A program made the translations under genes and the position numbers. The notes under the pieces were generated by a model. It was given only the letters and a program-made list of their open reading frames with translations, ran no database searches and was not told the DNA's origin. This document shows, piece after piece, positions 36,126 to 47,800 of a stretch of 64,000 nucleotides of DNA. Source of the DNA: Isoetes taiwanensis (Eukaryota > Streptophyta > Lycopodiopsida > Isoetales > Isoetaceae); NCBI GenBank assembly GCA_021234155.1, contig JAJEKV010000182.1, positions 310,605 to 374,604 on the forward strand, given 5' to 3'. Within the stretch, counting starts at the first letter, position 1; each line of letters starts with the position of its first letter.

Positions 36126-38866
36126 TTAATCAATTTTGACAGAGGCATAGATTGTTCTTACAAACCAATAGCATGCATAGAAGCCGACTGTGCCTGTCAG
36201 AATGAAGAAACAATACGAGATAATAATCATGTATCCGAAGTACAGTATTCCTGACACCAACTTCGTTATCTCCAGCTTTGTGAAGAAATAGAATGTTGCA
36301 TATAGGAACAGATACAATGCCGAAGAACCTGATGTCAGATAAGCCCTCCACCACCAGTGGTAATCCTCGCTACACAACTGGAAATAGCAAAGAACAATGG
36401 TGATCTCTGCACATGTTACTGCTAGAATGAGGAAGACTATAAAAAGGAAGCCAAAGATGTAATAGAACTGGTGCAACCATATTGATGTCAGAATAAAGAA
36501 CAGTTCGATAAAGACAGCACCAAATGGCAATATCCCTCCAATAAGGACAGAGAAAATGGGCTGCATGTACCAGGCCTGCTCATAGGAATTTCGTTCGTAC
36601 TTGCTGGCAATGAACAGATCTTCAATGGCTGGCTTTTTGTAACCAAAGTAGCTTCCAATGAAGACCAATGGCACAGAGATGCCAAACCACAGGCAGAAAA
36701 GGGCAAGCATGGTTCCAAATGGCACAGCACCTGATGACTTCTCTCCCCAGATGAGGCAATTGAGGATAAAAAAAATGATGAACATAGTTCCAGGGAACAT
36801 AAATGCAGTCTTCAGTGTGTTGATCTTCCAGTCTGGCCCTTTAAATGCTTTATACAGCCTTGAAGAGTGTACAAACCATACAGCCCATACTGGCAACAAG
36901 AGCATTGCAGTCATCAGACCACCACGATTTGATGGTGAAAGAAACCCTAACAATGCAAATATCATGGTAACCACTGTCATGCCAAAGAACTGGACCCCTG
37001 TACCGACATATACACAAAGCAACCCTGCATTTGTTGGTGGTCTAAACACATCCCCATGGACAAGTTTCCAGCCTGTTTCTTCTTGAGCCTCATCTTGTGT
37101 ATCCAACTGATTATATTTTGATATGTCACGATGGAGTGTCCTCATCATTATCATGGCCACCATACCAGAAAGGAACAGCACAATCATCAAGGAATTGATT
37201 ATAGAGAACCAATGAATTTGGTCATCTGACATTAGAAGATACATATCCCATCGTGATGCCCACTTTATAGGGCTTTCCTGCATGCCCAACATGAATAAGA
37301 TATCTCACCAAATAAAAACATCTTGCAAAAGCAACAAACTTATGAATTTGGTACCAACCATGAATTTCACATCATATGTAAAAATAATCTCTTCACCCAC
37401 ATTAACCTCCTGACCGGGGCGTGAGGAATCTACATATTGCTTAGAATCAGGATTACACGTTGATAATCTAGGTTTTTCATTGTCCCAGCTTTCATATGTG
37501 TGCTTGACACTGATAGTCATCAAGAGAACACCTCAAATTAAGTAATAAGCAAAAGATCGATCTTGATGCAATACCATACCTATAGGTCTAACCCCTCAAA
37601 CCAACAATTGCGGATGTTGTTGATCTAACATCTCAGGATAGTAGACAGTAAAGCTGAGGTGATTATTAAGATAGTACTTTTCATCACCTCCCTACACCGG
37701 CCAGATCGAGTCAAGATCCAGTAACTTGTGAAAGCGTTTGAAAATCCCTATGTAAGTAAAAAGCTGCACCTGTTCTGAAGGCCGTTGCTTTATACCAACA
37801 AGAAATCCTCGTTCATATGTCTTTATTATCTGGTTCTCTAACTTTCCCCTTGCAATAGCTACTGGCAAATTGTCCAAGATCCTATATGCCAAAAGCATCC
37901 CCTTATCACTAATTATAACAAGAAGCAAAAAAAACAAATACTTGAACAAAAAAGCTGTTCTTACATATTGACACGGTATTCCTCATCAATCTTTTCCTCA
38001 GCCAGCACTTTTCAGACAGCTTATCAATCTTGCAGACGAAGTTACACAACTTGTCTTCTTTCATGCGGAACTGACAAAAAGTGAGGAGTAAAGTCACCAT
38101 ATAATTTATACAAGAAATTTTTAGTCTTTGAAAAGCTTCCATATTATCGAAAGCTGAGCCCACTTACAACATATGGAGAATTTTCAATTCTGTCTCCTCT
38201 CAAAACTTCGCCTAAGTTCTCTGCACTGTTAAGAATTTTGGTTGGCTTACAGTAGTCCAGAGAGTAGTACTCATATGGAAGTTGAGTCTTTATGGAATTC
38301 AATTTGTTTACTTTGACCTGCAGTTCAGCACCCTGTATGAAACCAAATGTCCAAGTCAGATACATAATTCAGTGGATTCCAGAAAAAGCTCCGCCTTTCC
38401 CTAATTGCAAAACCGATTAGCTGCAGAATGTCTAGGCAGTGACGTATAAGATGTTAGCTTTGGTTAGTTGAGCACGCTTGCATTGATTGTTAAGGACGCA
38501 AAAGATTGATGATCCAGTAAAAAGGGTCTGATGCACATAAATTGCGCATCAATAGATACGGTCGGCTTACAACCTTAAGCTGAAGGAAAGCTCAAACAAA
38601 GAACAACTTTCGGTTCACATACTCATTAGGTTGGTAAAAAAATGCGAAGCATAAGCTTATACGCATAGTTCCAGATCTATGTTCAGAAAAAATAGATCGA
38701 GCTAGATCTAAACGAAGAAATCCAGAATCTCTAACAGAAACGGGGATCAACTCACCGGGGCAAAGTCTTGAGGCGCCACACCAGGGAGGTAAAAGGCAGT
38801 AGAAATAGGAAGGCTAATAAAGAGCAGAAACAGCGCCCAAAGGCCGATGTCGACCGCCATAGCCAT
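36126..38866 (-). CDS. TMN: Transmembrane 9 superfamily (TMN/nonaspanin) protein, 7 exons with two frameshifts
   Basis: Seven minus-strand exons: 38866-38756, 38332-38168, 38070-37965, 37881-37770, 37691-37580, 37509-37359, 37277-36126. All junctions are GT-AG. The start ATG at 38866 gives a signal peptide (residues 1 to about 24) before '[11 protein letters not shown]'. The luminal domain has '[16 protein letters not shown]' and '[20 protein letters not shown]'. The last exon holds the nine-helix region, with '[15 protein letters not shown]', '[15 protein letters not shown]', '[12 protein letters not shown]' and '[19 protein letters not shown]', ending in KID, the KxD/E-type Golgi-retention tail. 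Expected length is about 636 residues, normal for the family, which works in endosome/Golgi trafficking. Exons 3 (106 nt) and 5 (112 nt) are each one base short for the required phase. In exon 3 the frame shifts from 'KLSEK' to '[14 protein letters not shown]'. In exon 5 'HLSFTVYY' runs into a stop. Either a recent pseudogene or an assembly error. Confidence 0.9.
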
Positions 38867-38951
38867 GCTTCTGCTCTCGACTCTGCTACGACCACTACGA
38901 GGCACAAAAGAGAAGTCGGAAGGACTAATAAAAATGGTGGCCACTATGAAC

Positions 38952-38962
38952 CTGACACGTCA
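38952..38962 (-). promoter_or_regulatory. TGACGTG-type bZIP site upstream of the TMN start
   Basis: The minus strand reads ATGACGTGTCA, about 86-96 bases before the TMN ATG. TGACGTG(T/G) is a known plant bZIP core, used among others by ER-stress factors. The position fits a core promoter or 5' UTR. Function is inferred. Confidence 0.25.
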
Positions 38963-39267
38963 TGGCATGGAAGGCTGACATGGCACCTTGTTTTGACAGC
39001 ATAGCTTTCTTTTGATTGGGGTACAAAAGCAACGTAACACCCAAGAAGGCGCTGCTTTTACTTTGTCCCTGTTTCCACATGTATATTACTCATGGTCAAT
39101 CTTATTCACATGACAATCATCCTCGAAAGAGCTCCTAAATGGCCAAAGTGTTGAAGAAAACGGAACTAGATCCTAAGTTTAAAAAATAATATTAAGAATA
39201 GTCAATCCTTCTAAGATAACAAGACGACGATGCATCATAGGGTGCCTCTCTTTGTCTGATGGAAAGC

Positions 39268-39449
39268 TGAAGTTGCTTATGATGCTTTAATGTGTCTAAG
39301 CACATCGCTTTGGGGTACATATATCATATCTTATATTTTCAGATGGACGGAATCATTCATGTATGATGCTTTGATATTGTATGAGGTGTAAGCACATCAC
39401 TTTGTTGTACATATGTCATACCTTATGTTGAGATATCAGAATGTTTCAT
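39268..39449. repeat. Two-copy tandem repeat, about 90 bp
   Basis: 'TGATGCTTTAAT' at 39278 and 'TGATGCTTTGAT' at 39363 begin two units that share 'TAAGCACATC(G/A)CTTTG', 'GTACATAT(A/G)TCATA' and 'TTCATG'. They sit directly beside the GATA microsatellite. Confidence 0.6.
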
Positions 39450-39526
<77 letters not shown>

Positions 39527-39527
39527 T
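39450..39527. repeat. (GATA)n microsatellite, about 19 units
   Basis: An uninterrupted GATA tract of about 78 bases. A four-unit tract of the same motif occurs at about 9361-9375. Confidence 0.95.
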
Positions 39528-39619
39528 TGTTTTAACGTCACGCCACTAGGCAACATCTAACTGGACATGTGACCACATACCACACTACATTGCTCGGTTG
39601 GGGAATTTGATGCCCAACA

Positions 39620-39705
39620 AACAAACAGACAGACATTATTTTAATGTTCACTAAGATCACACAGGGTCATGGGACGGAATTATCTTTCTATATATATTAC
39701 TATCA
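39620..39705 (+). repeat. Dispersed repeat, copy near 39.65 kb
   Basis: 'GACATTATTTTAATGTTCA', 'CACACAGGGTCATGGGACGG' and 'AATTATCTTTCTATATATAT' recur in diverged form at 49262-49335. Probably the end of an unidentified retroelement. Confidence 0.5.
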
Positions 39706-40395
39706 AAATAAAAGGACTTTTCAGACCAAAAAAATTCCAAAAAAAAATGTTTTCAGGCCAAAAAATTACATTTGAAATCAGAGAATATTTCTTTTTTTTG
39801 AGGGCAGGGTTTTTTATATTTCATTTAAAGAAAAACATATTACAAAAATAGGTATTCTCACTCAAATCGATGAACTCCCCGGATTTAGACTGGTAAACCC
39901 GTAATCTACTGCATCGATAAAAAGCATACGTACCATAAGGGTTATCCGACTGAAGGGCGATTACCATAGTTTTGGTCCACAAAATTGATGACCATGATAT
40001 ATGTATGAAGCCAGATATCGGCGAAAGCAATCTAGAGACATCAACTAGATCCCTAATCGTGAGGTCCTCACCCCTCAGGTGCGCTACCAAAGATCCTCAA
40101 GATCTTTAATATCCAACCTCCGAAAGACCGAATTTGGTGTAGTCCATGAGGAGTATAACATGGGCTTCCCATTGCTAAGCATTTGTGGAATAGATTGTTT
40201 GTCCATTGTGTCTCCATACCTCATGCTTGTTTAACATTTTCCGATAGCTCGCATGGATGACCGCTTCACCAATCATCGTATCGCCTACCAACACCGACAT
40301 CCTTTGATTCATCATCGCATTCTTCTTCATCTTCAAACAACACCGTGCTCCCATCCCGAAGTTCTTCTCGTGAGTCAGTGGAGAATACCATCAAC

Positions 40396-40904
40396 CTAAG
40401 TAGTACGCTGGAAAAAATTGAAAAGCACCATTAAACCTTCCAACTTTATCCCAATCCCCTGGCCATATTTTTCCCTTTTGTATTTTGTGAGCCATGGCAA
40501 GATTGCCGTATCGTCCAGAAGGCATTTTAAGGGATATGAGATTCGGATTTTGCCATTAATGGCCACCTCATTTCTATGTTTCCAAATCACCCAAATCGAA
40601 GGTTTCTTTTGTAGTTTGTATCATCGGTTATCGTGATAAAAATCCAACATATTTCCTCGGGCTTCCATGATTTAATCAGGAAGTCCAAACCTGTATCTCT
40701 CCAACCATGACACCGAAGATGGTTGAACTTTCTTTCTTCGTGCCACATCCCAGCGACATGACTCACTAACTCGATTCTGTCATATTTACTGATTGCATTT
40801 GTATGCGGTGCTTTGATGAAGAACCAACCAAGGAAATTTTGACTTTCTTGGCAAGGTAACTTTTCCAGCTTGTTTTGACATACTTTGGCTAAAGTTTTCC
40901 TCAT
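40396..40904 (-). pseudogene. LINE C-terminal region remnant
   Basis: Two minus-strand frames (40587-40904 and 40396-40590). The second begins 'MIWKHRNEVAINGKI', the 'W.IWK.RN...F.G' motif downstream of RT in plant LINEs, after the zf-RVT region. The first contains 'LGWFFIKAPHTNAISKYDRI', consistent with the segment before it. A break in frame separates them. Confidence 0.55.
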
Positions 40905-41739
40905 TATCCCATAGCCTCACCGGGCCTCGAATCCTCGTGGTCCAAGAATGCCCTCAGATATGTCAATCGGACCGAAAGTAGCCTTCTTTGTTTCTAAGGT
41001 CCATCTCCATAGAGTTGTTTGGTTAATCCACCAATGACAATGCCTATCACTCTATATATATCTTCTCATCCAAAGCTGACCCCTTAGTTTTTAGTTTCAA
41101 TATATCCCATGAGGTCCAAAATTCTCCCATCAATCGATTCCTATTGTTTGCAAAACCAAAGATAAACCACCGCATGCTATTTCGGGGTGATAAGAGCTAG
41201 ACAATCATTTTGTTTTTGATTGAAGCCAAAAGGTGTGGTGCCAAAAGAAATTATCTCTCTCAAGATTCGCATCAATTTAGGTTCAACATAGTAGTAAGCT
41301 TGGTTCCATGCCCTAATTATCCTTCTCATAAGAGGAGAGGTTTCAAAGATCGTGGGTCATTTGAAGAAAGCAGACCGGGTAAGAGGTGTTTTAATGCAGG
41401 ACTCTAACCTGATGTGATTTTTTCCAATTCACAGGTATTAGTTTAAGTGCGTGAAGGATTATGGTCGTGGAATTGCTCTCCAAACCATTTTCCCACGCAA
41501 CGTTGGATAAACGTATCCTTGCATCCCACCACCTTCCTCGCTTTTGGTTTTGTCGATCACCCAAGCCACTTTGCGTAACTCAAACAAAATCCTTATAGCA
41601 CTCTCTATGCTATAAGAGGCTTCTATTCCGCTACTATTGCGTATGAGAAATAGACGGAGAACCGGCTATGACAGAGTTGGCAATTTCCACCGCCAAATAG
41701 CTTAGAGAGAAGTTGGCATGAGCTTTTCACTCTCATGGA

Positions 41740-41985
41740 CTAATGGTTCCTAAAGGCCATGAAGTGTGTCAAGTTGGCGTCGTAGGTAGTCCAAGCAATT
41801 TGTTGCCATCTTCTTCCTACAACCTTTATTCCCATAACTTCGCTTTTGATTGGTCTCACCGATAATGAGCATTTATCCTTACATAACCCCACACCTCCCC
41901 AAAATGATCTAAAGCCTGTGAAATTTTCTTTTTTAAGACCGTGGATCATCTTCAAGAAAATAAAGGTGCTCACGCGATATTGCAT
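41740..41985 (-). pseudogene. LINE reverse transcriptase remnant, post-catalytic part
   Basis: The frame 'VSTFIFLKMIHGLKKENFTG' followed by 'FRSFWGGVGLCKDKCSLS' corresponds to the 'YADDT..F......L..L..F...SGL..N..KS' region of L1-type RT. The catalytic FADD/YADD itself is not readable in this frame, so the enzyme is dead here. Confidence 0.5.
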
Positions 41986-42550
41986 GATGATAAAGGGTCA
42001 CTTGAGTTTGGACAGCAGAGCATGAATTTTCCAATCCTTTGCAAATGCCGGGCTAGCTTTGTAACCATCTCTCTGCACTATTTGGCACAGATAGGGTGCC
42101 GGGGAGGACATCCTCGCCGACACTCCCTTCAAGACTCAAACATCTTTTGTGGGGTACCATTAATAATCAAAACTCAAGATGCAAGTGGCATCTATTTTCC
42201 ACACAAAGTTGTATATATCATCAGATAGTCCCAAGTGGTTCATAGCCCTTTAAACTCCCAATTTATTGTGTCATAGCCTTTGAAATCTAGCTTCAACATC
42301 ATACAATTTTGACCGAGAGTCTATTCCAATGCAACCCTTCACTAGCTCCAATGAAGTTGTCCAAGATATTCCTAGTAGGAAGAAAATACGACACGGCGAA
42401 TTGTATCTTGGAGAATAGGTTTGAGTCCGTTGGCAAGGATCTGGCCAATAGCCTTATAGGTGGTATTTGTCATCGTGATTGGTCTCCAACTCAAGCACAG
42501 CCAGATTATCAATCTGAAATGAGGTAACTGCCTCGTGATTTATAGTCGGT

Positions 42551-42893
42551 TCATGAAGCTTGCCCCTTCCAAACCCCAAGGAAAAGTTTATCGTCATCTT
42601 TCATCGCTTTCCCGTAACTCCACATGTACCGGGTTGAAACCATCCGGGTCAGGCTTTTTCCAGCCTCCATGATTTCCAAAAGTGTCTTGGATTTCCCTTC
42701 CTCGCGGCATTTCAAGAATCTCTTTTCCATTAACTGGATTCTTCCCTCGAATGGCATCAAAGAATTGATCCAAATTCCACCATCTATCTTCTTCAAAGAA
42801 AAAGATCTTCATATGCATCTCTAAAGAAATTCTCCAAATCTTTTCTCGATTATCCAAGATTTTCCCATTGTGATTAATCTTTGACAATTCCAT
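42551..42893 (-). pseudogene. LINE linker and RT start remnant
   Basis: 'FFFEEDRWWNLDQFFDAIRG' matches the linker before RT, where an imperfect repeat in L1 elements reads 'E.ED...L..F..A'. It leads to 'GGWKKPDPDGFNPVHVEL', equivalent to the conserved 'K.PGPDGF...F' that opens the RT domain. Overlapping frames at 42551-42796 and 42594-42893 show local indels. Confidence 0.6.
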
Positions 42894-43393
42894 TGTTAAG
42901 CACCGTTTTTGGTCAGTTCCGAAAAGAATGCGTGAGCTACTCTTGTCTGCATTCCCATTATATATTTACACATGCTTTTGATTGCCAAAGATCTGCCCTC
43001 ATTTTCTGGCACTTAACCTTTCTCCAAGTCTCCGGCTTGAAGTTCCCCGCTACCCTTTATCTTTGAACAACATCTCCCTTCTTAATCCCTCGCTATAGAC
43101 TTCTTTGTTTTCTCTTTTTTCTTTCTCTCTCGTCATACCCGTGTTTTTCCCCATTTCTTCAATTCAACCTTTTAATCGTTTTCATCTTTCCGCGTAAAAG
43201 TTGTATAGATGATGTTCTTCCACTTATTCGTGGTGGAATAGAATTCTAAATTCCTTACAAAAAGGCCTTGTTCTCAGGGAGCTCAAGATTGAATTTGAAA
43301 GGCACATTTGTTCCCCCTTTTCTACCCCGTGATAGGTGTGGACATGATCTGTGGGAAATGGTCAAATGGAATTCCCCACATCATTACAAATGG

Positions 43394-43834
43394 TCACATT
43401 ATCCACTCATGAATGGTCCGAGTCTTCACATAAAATCGGCTAAGAAGGCAAAAGATCCCTGGCCATTCCCCTTCCCTCTTGTTTGACCATGAGTATAAAG
43501 TGGAAGATGAGGGAGGGATATAGCAGACTGTGGTCAATGCTTCCCAAATATATTTCTCCTTCCTAGACATATTTATCTTCTCTACCATATTTCTCGCCCC
43601 ATGTTGTGTGGGTATTGTTAAAGTCCCCCGGCCATTAAGATATGTTGTCATATTTTTCCGGGATCCAGCCATTTTACCATATCTTCCCATTGTTTTTCTC
43701 TTCCGAGGGCTCAAGAAGCATACATTATTGATTATGGCTGTGGGTTCCTTCCACTTAAAACAAACATCGACCACCTTCCACTCTGGATGACAAAAGGAGT
43801 CCAAATTTTTATATCCTTGCCACATGGTGTACAT
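43394..43834 (-). pseudogene. LINE endonuclease (exo-endo-phosphatase) remnant
   Basis: A 146-codon frame with 'HPEWKVVDVCFKWKEPTAII' (central strand region), 'EKYIWEALTTVCYIP', 'LYSWSNKREGEW' and 'LLSRFYVKTRTIHEWIM'. These match the C-terminal part of the L1 APE-type endonuclease ('F.W.N.R.....SRLDRFLVS..W'). The catalytic GDFN block should lie before 'EALTTV' but is scrambled by indels. The enzyme would nick target DNA for target-primed reverse transcription. Confidence 0.65.
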
Positions 43835-44570
43835 ATGCTAACGAAAGCATCGCCAGCTAATCCAAACCGCATCTCCACTGAAAACCCAAATTTCCCCAAT
43901 CCAAGTGTTTCATGCCTTGGACCAAAAATAGTGTTTTGTTTAGATCCTTAAGAGCCACAATAGCTCTTTTCCTTTAAGGCCTTTTGATGCCCCTCATATC
44001 TTCCATGTTACACACTTCATTAAGTGCAGTGGTAAATTTTCCTTGGTAGTACCCTCAAGTTTTGTGTCATTGCCGCCTCGAGAAATAGACTTTCTTATTG
44101 TTAAAGTCCCCTCATTAAGATATTGTTGCTATTTTTCCTCGATCCAAACATTTTACCATATCTTCCCATTGTTTTCTCGAGGGCTCACTGAAGACATTGA
44201 TTATGGCCAGGTTCCCTTCCACTTCTAAAACAGCCACTCACCACCTTCCACTCCTGATGAAAGGAGTCTAGCTTTTATATCCTTGCCACATGGTATATGC
44301 CACCTTGGTGCCATCGCCAGCTAATCCAAACCGTGATCTCCAATTGAAAACCCAGCCTTCCCAATCCGGGTAGCTTCAAAGGGGGCGTTTCATGCTCTTG
44401 GACCAAAATACGTTTGCTTTTAGATCCCAAGAGCCAATAGCCTTTTTCCTTTAAGGGCCTTTATTCTCATATTCCATGTTACACACCCCATTATGCATGG
44501 TAACTCTTTCTCCTGGTAGTACCCTGCTTTGTGTCATCATTGCCCGGGAGAAATAGACTTTCTCTTATTT
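43617..44570. repeat. Tandem duplication, period about 483 bp, within the LINE
   Basis: Units 43617-44099 and 44100-44570 both begin GTTAAAGTCCCC and share 'TTTTACCATATCTTCCCATT', 'TATATCCTTGCCACATGGT', 'ATCGCCAGCTAATCCAAACC' and 'GAAATAGACTTTCT'. The unit covers the LINE endonuclease. Divergence is dominated by small indels. Confidence 0.8.
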
Positions 44571-44572
44571 CT

Positions 44573-46420
44573 CTTTTAGTGGTTATGTGGGTGTAGAAGA
44601 TCTCTTTCCACTTCAGCAATGACAGTGGATATTTTCCTCTTCAATATTGAGTTCATCGCCTCCAAATAGCAGGCCATCAACACCCTCCGAGCATAACTCC
44701 TCCAGGGGAGATTTTGTAAAAAATTTTGACTCATATTTTCCTTGCTCAGGGTCGACTTTGACCAGGTCAGTGTTACCAGGTTCAACTGTGCAAGGCACAA
44801 AGAATATTTCCAGCAATTACAAGAGGCTTTCTTTAAGACGTCCTAATTGCCATGTTTGCAAAGAGAAATTTGGCATTGGATTGCGATCGGATATGGCTTC
44901 ACTTGAAAGTTTTGCAAGAACGGCGAAGTCTCCAGCGTCTATGAGCTCAGGCCTGTGCTTAGAAGCCAAATGGGTAGGTTATGCTCCACCAGGGAAGTTC
45001 TTGGAGGTCGGGGCTCTAACTTATCTTGCGGCTTAAGCCTCTATCCTTTGGATGAATCAACATGGCGCAGGCTTCATTTCTCGAAAGGAAGACTTGATTC
45101 TGTCCATAGATCAGGTATGGGTCAGATTCCTTTAAGGTTTTCAGTCTCTAGATCATGGAAGCAGGTTCGAAGACAGAGGAATGGAGTGTCGGTTCAATCT
45201 GCGTCTATTAGTTGCTTCTATTACTTGTCATGATGTAATTATCTGAACAAGATCATCATAAGCATGCGCTGCTAATTTTTTCAACAAATCTAAGCAGTAT
45301 TACGTCGTATTCTGGTTCCGAGCAAAAAATAAGCACAGAAATGGATATTTCGGCAATCTTAGACCTGGGTATGGCGATCTGGGAGCTTTGGAACAAGAGG
45401 CAAAGATGCACTGGCGGCGGATGAAGACCTACAAGTGCATATGGCCAGAGATAATGAGTTCAGATAACAAGTGTATAAGGATGGGGAAGAGGGTTGAGTG
45501 AGAGTTTGGACCCTGGGAAATGCATGAAGAGACTCGTAGGTTAAGTAATGAAATATTGCATCCTAATAATGATGACTTCAGGATTTTGCAGTTCGCTAAT
45601 GGACATCTAGGTTGGGTGCAGCTGGCTTTGAAGCCAAGATGACCATAAATATGTCGTATTTCATTTCGTGTTGCCTGGTAAGCTCTCTAAAAGTAGTACT
45701 TCTTTCATAATGTTTGTTCATGAAATGCCATAGCTCTTTAACATGTTTTTGAGTTCACATTCAGGGGTAAGTTTTAAGCAAGTAAAGTTGATACTTCATT
45801 TGGTTATTTTCGCATTTTGCAGAACAAAATGCCAGGATTCTAGTGGTGGTAGGATATGACCATGAGGGCAAACTTAGATAAAAGGCCGGATTCGTCTTGG
45901 AAAGGGACAATATTTAAGCACCACAGGTCTCCAATATAAAAGAGCAGGGAAGAGCCAAAGGGCCCTTAATCTGTTATCAATTGGGGCTTGTTCTACTGTT
46001 CTTAAACAAGATCATCATGGCCGGATGCTTTATTATTCGATTGATAATAGCATCTCTAGGATCGAAGCCAAAGTAAAGATAGAACTGTCAAGGCATTCGG
46101 TAGGTAAAAGGCTTCTATTAAATTTGATAGATGATAAACATGATATTCATTGATTTCAATTCACTCCCAATTTGATTTATTATCTTATTGTTAGCAAAAG
46201 CCTTGGTTCAGCAAAAAAGTCACAATGGCTGAAGCAAATTGCAGCCTATTAGGCATATGCATTTCCCATTTTACAATACTGTTTTTTGTTTGTTTTATAG
46301 GCGGCCACAAACAATATCACTGTGACTGTTCGAACCGACCTTTCATTCTGAGTTTCTATCTATATTTTCCTCCTTGAGTTTAATCAAAAATTTTAGTTGG
46401 CATCTTGGCTGCAATTGCTC
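44573..46420. other. Unassigned sequence with unidentified open frames
   Basis: The plus frame at 44647-45036 (129 codons) starts 'MSSSPPNSRPSTPSEHNSS' and has a CxxC-like 'CHVCKEKF', but I know no family for it. It may be antisense to LINE ORF1 or a fragment of another element. The overlapping frame at 44955-45233 adds no domain. The rest is AT-rich. Confidence 0.3.
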
Positions 46421-46789
46421 CAAACCATATATTATGCACAAAACTTATAATCCCCCTGAAATCCCCTTTAGTTTGGGTGCATATTACATGGGGGGTGACT
46501 CCAGTCATCGAGAGTTGTCGGGTGGGCATATTTGCCCTTTATTCCTTGATCTGGACCGTAAATAGCGATCCGTTTGTGGGGTATGTTTGTAAAAGGTTTG
46601 GTATACTATATAATAAGATTTGCAAAATACTATAAAGTTTTGGGCAATGTACTGAATGGTGTTGATTTTGTACATGTGTCATACAATTTCAGGGGCTCTC
46701 GCTGCCCTACGTCACCCCCCATGTGAATATGCACCCAAACCAAAAGGTGTTTAGGGGAATTTTAAGTTTTGTGCATAATATATGGTTTG
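46421..46789. mobile_element. MITE with terminal inverted repeats of about 80 bp or more
   Basis: The left end 46421-46500 begins CAAACCATATATTATGCACA. The right end 46711-46789 is its reverse complement with a few mismatches, and the match continues weakly inward past 'CATGGGGGGTGAC' to 'GAGAG'. The 369 bp element has no coding capacity. Terminal sequence fits neither Stowaway nor Tourist consensus as I know them, and I could not define a target-site duplication. Confidence 0.75.
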
Positions 46790-47737
46790 TATTAATGTAA
46801 TAAAAAAAATTGGGCCCCTTTGGTACCAAGGAAAAAGAAGAGATAACTTGCTATATGATATGCACAAGGGGAAGGCCATAAAAAAAAACTAGACATTATA
46901 GAAAAAACTATGAAGATTTATGAGAATGAAGACGTTATAGATCTTTTGGAACTAACATGTTAAAAGATGCATCTTATGCATATAGTAGTGGACACAATAG
47001 CATATATTATTGGGACTTGAACCCATCTTATCCTTCAAATCATTGCAACCATATCTTTGCCAACATACCAGGTGAATCAATACTGTAGGTTATAGAGCTT
47101 TGATTTGAAGTAACATCATTAGTTTTAAATGTCATTAGTCTCATATTTAAGATCCAAAGAGTTTCTTGTGTAAGAGCTTGGCATTGTAAAGTTTGACCAA
47201 TCTATACACAGAGAATCATTTAGTGTTGATGAAAATAAAATTGCAAATGAATATCTATTGCAGAATGAGGCTATATTTAGAACAAACAGAGTAATAGTAA
47301 TAGATGAATACTTTGTTCACATCGCAAAATAGGATAAGAGTGATATGCATAAGGAAAATATATGTTAGCTGCCACGAGACTATATTGATGCACCTCTTTC
47401 ATGTGTAGACATCCATTATACAAAGATACACATCCATTATACAAACAAAGATAGAGAGAGGTCGCATGAGAAAACCTACAATATTATTCCACCACATCAA
47501 AACATCATCCACTTTGCAGCAGAACCCCTTAACGACAGCTAATAAATGGGATAGTTAGCATGTTTGATGCAGTCTATCTTCATCAATAACCTTTCACTGC
47601 TTATCAATTTGACCCTCGCAAATGATGCATATATTATGCGTTCTTTAGATAAGAATAAAAGCAGGGAAAATGACACTCTCCTCCAAATGCTACAGCCAAC
47701 AGAAAGTCCAAAAAAATTATGGATATTTGAAGCAATG
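46790..47737. other. AT-rich stretch, no gene seen
   Basis: Short frames only. Nothing recognisable on either strand. Confidence 0.45.
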
Positions 47738-47800
47738 GAAGAATAGAATAGAATAGAATAGAATAGTTTTTTTAACTATCCTTCATGGTGGCTATCAGGA
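47738..47800 (-). mobile_element. LINE 3' tail with AGAAT repeats, reverse orientation
   Basis: (AGAAT)n at about 47742-47766 is followed by TAGTTTTTTTAACTATCCTTC. Reversed, this is GGATAGTTAAAAAAACTATTCT then (ATTCT)n, the tail type of the copy ending at 985. The body would extend right toward 48.2 kb, where only broken minus frames are seen. Confidence 0.45.

Larger units (their letters stand above)
39795..44572 (-). mobile_element. L1-type LINE, minus strand, decayed
   Basis: Order on the minus strand is endonuclease (43.8-43.4 kb), RT (42.9-41.7 kb), C-terminal region (40.9-40.4 kb) and an A-rich 3' end. The plus strand shows 'TTCTTTTTTTTGAGGGCAGG' at about 39790-39810, which reversed is CCTGCCCTCAAAAAAAAGAA. 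All frames are interrupted. The endonuclease segment is tandemly duplicated. Total span of about 4.8 kb fits a plant L1 lacking most of ORF1. Confidence 0.7.

Noticed and set aside
36658-37086. Plus-strand frame of 142 codons
   Set aside because: Exactly antisense to the conserved TMN last exon; a shadow.
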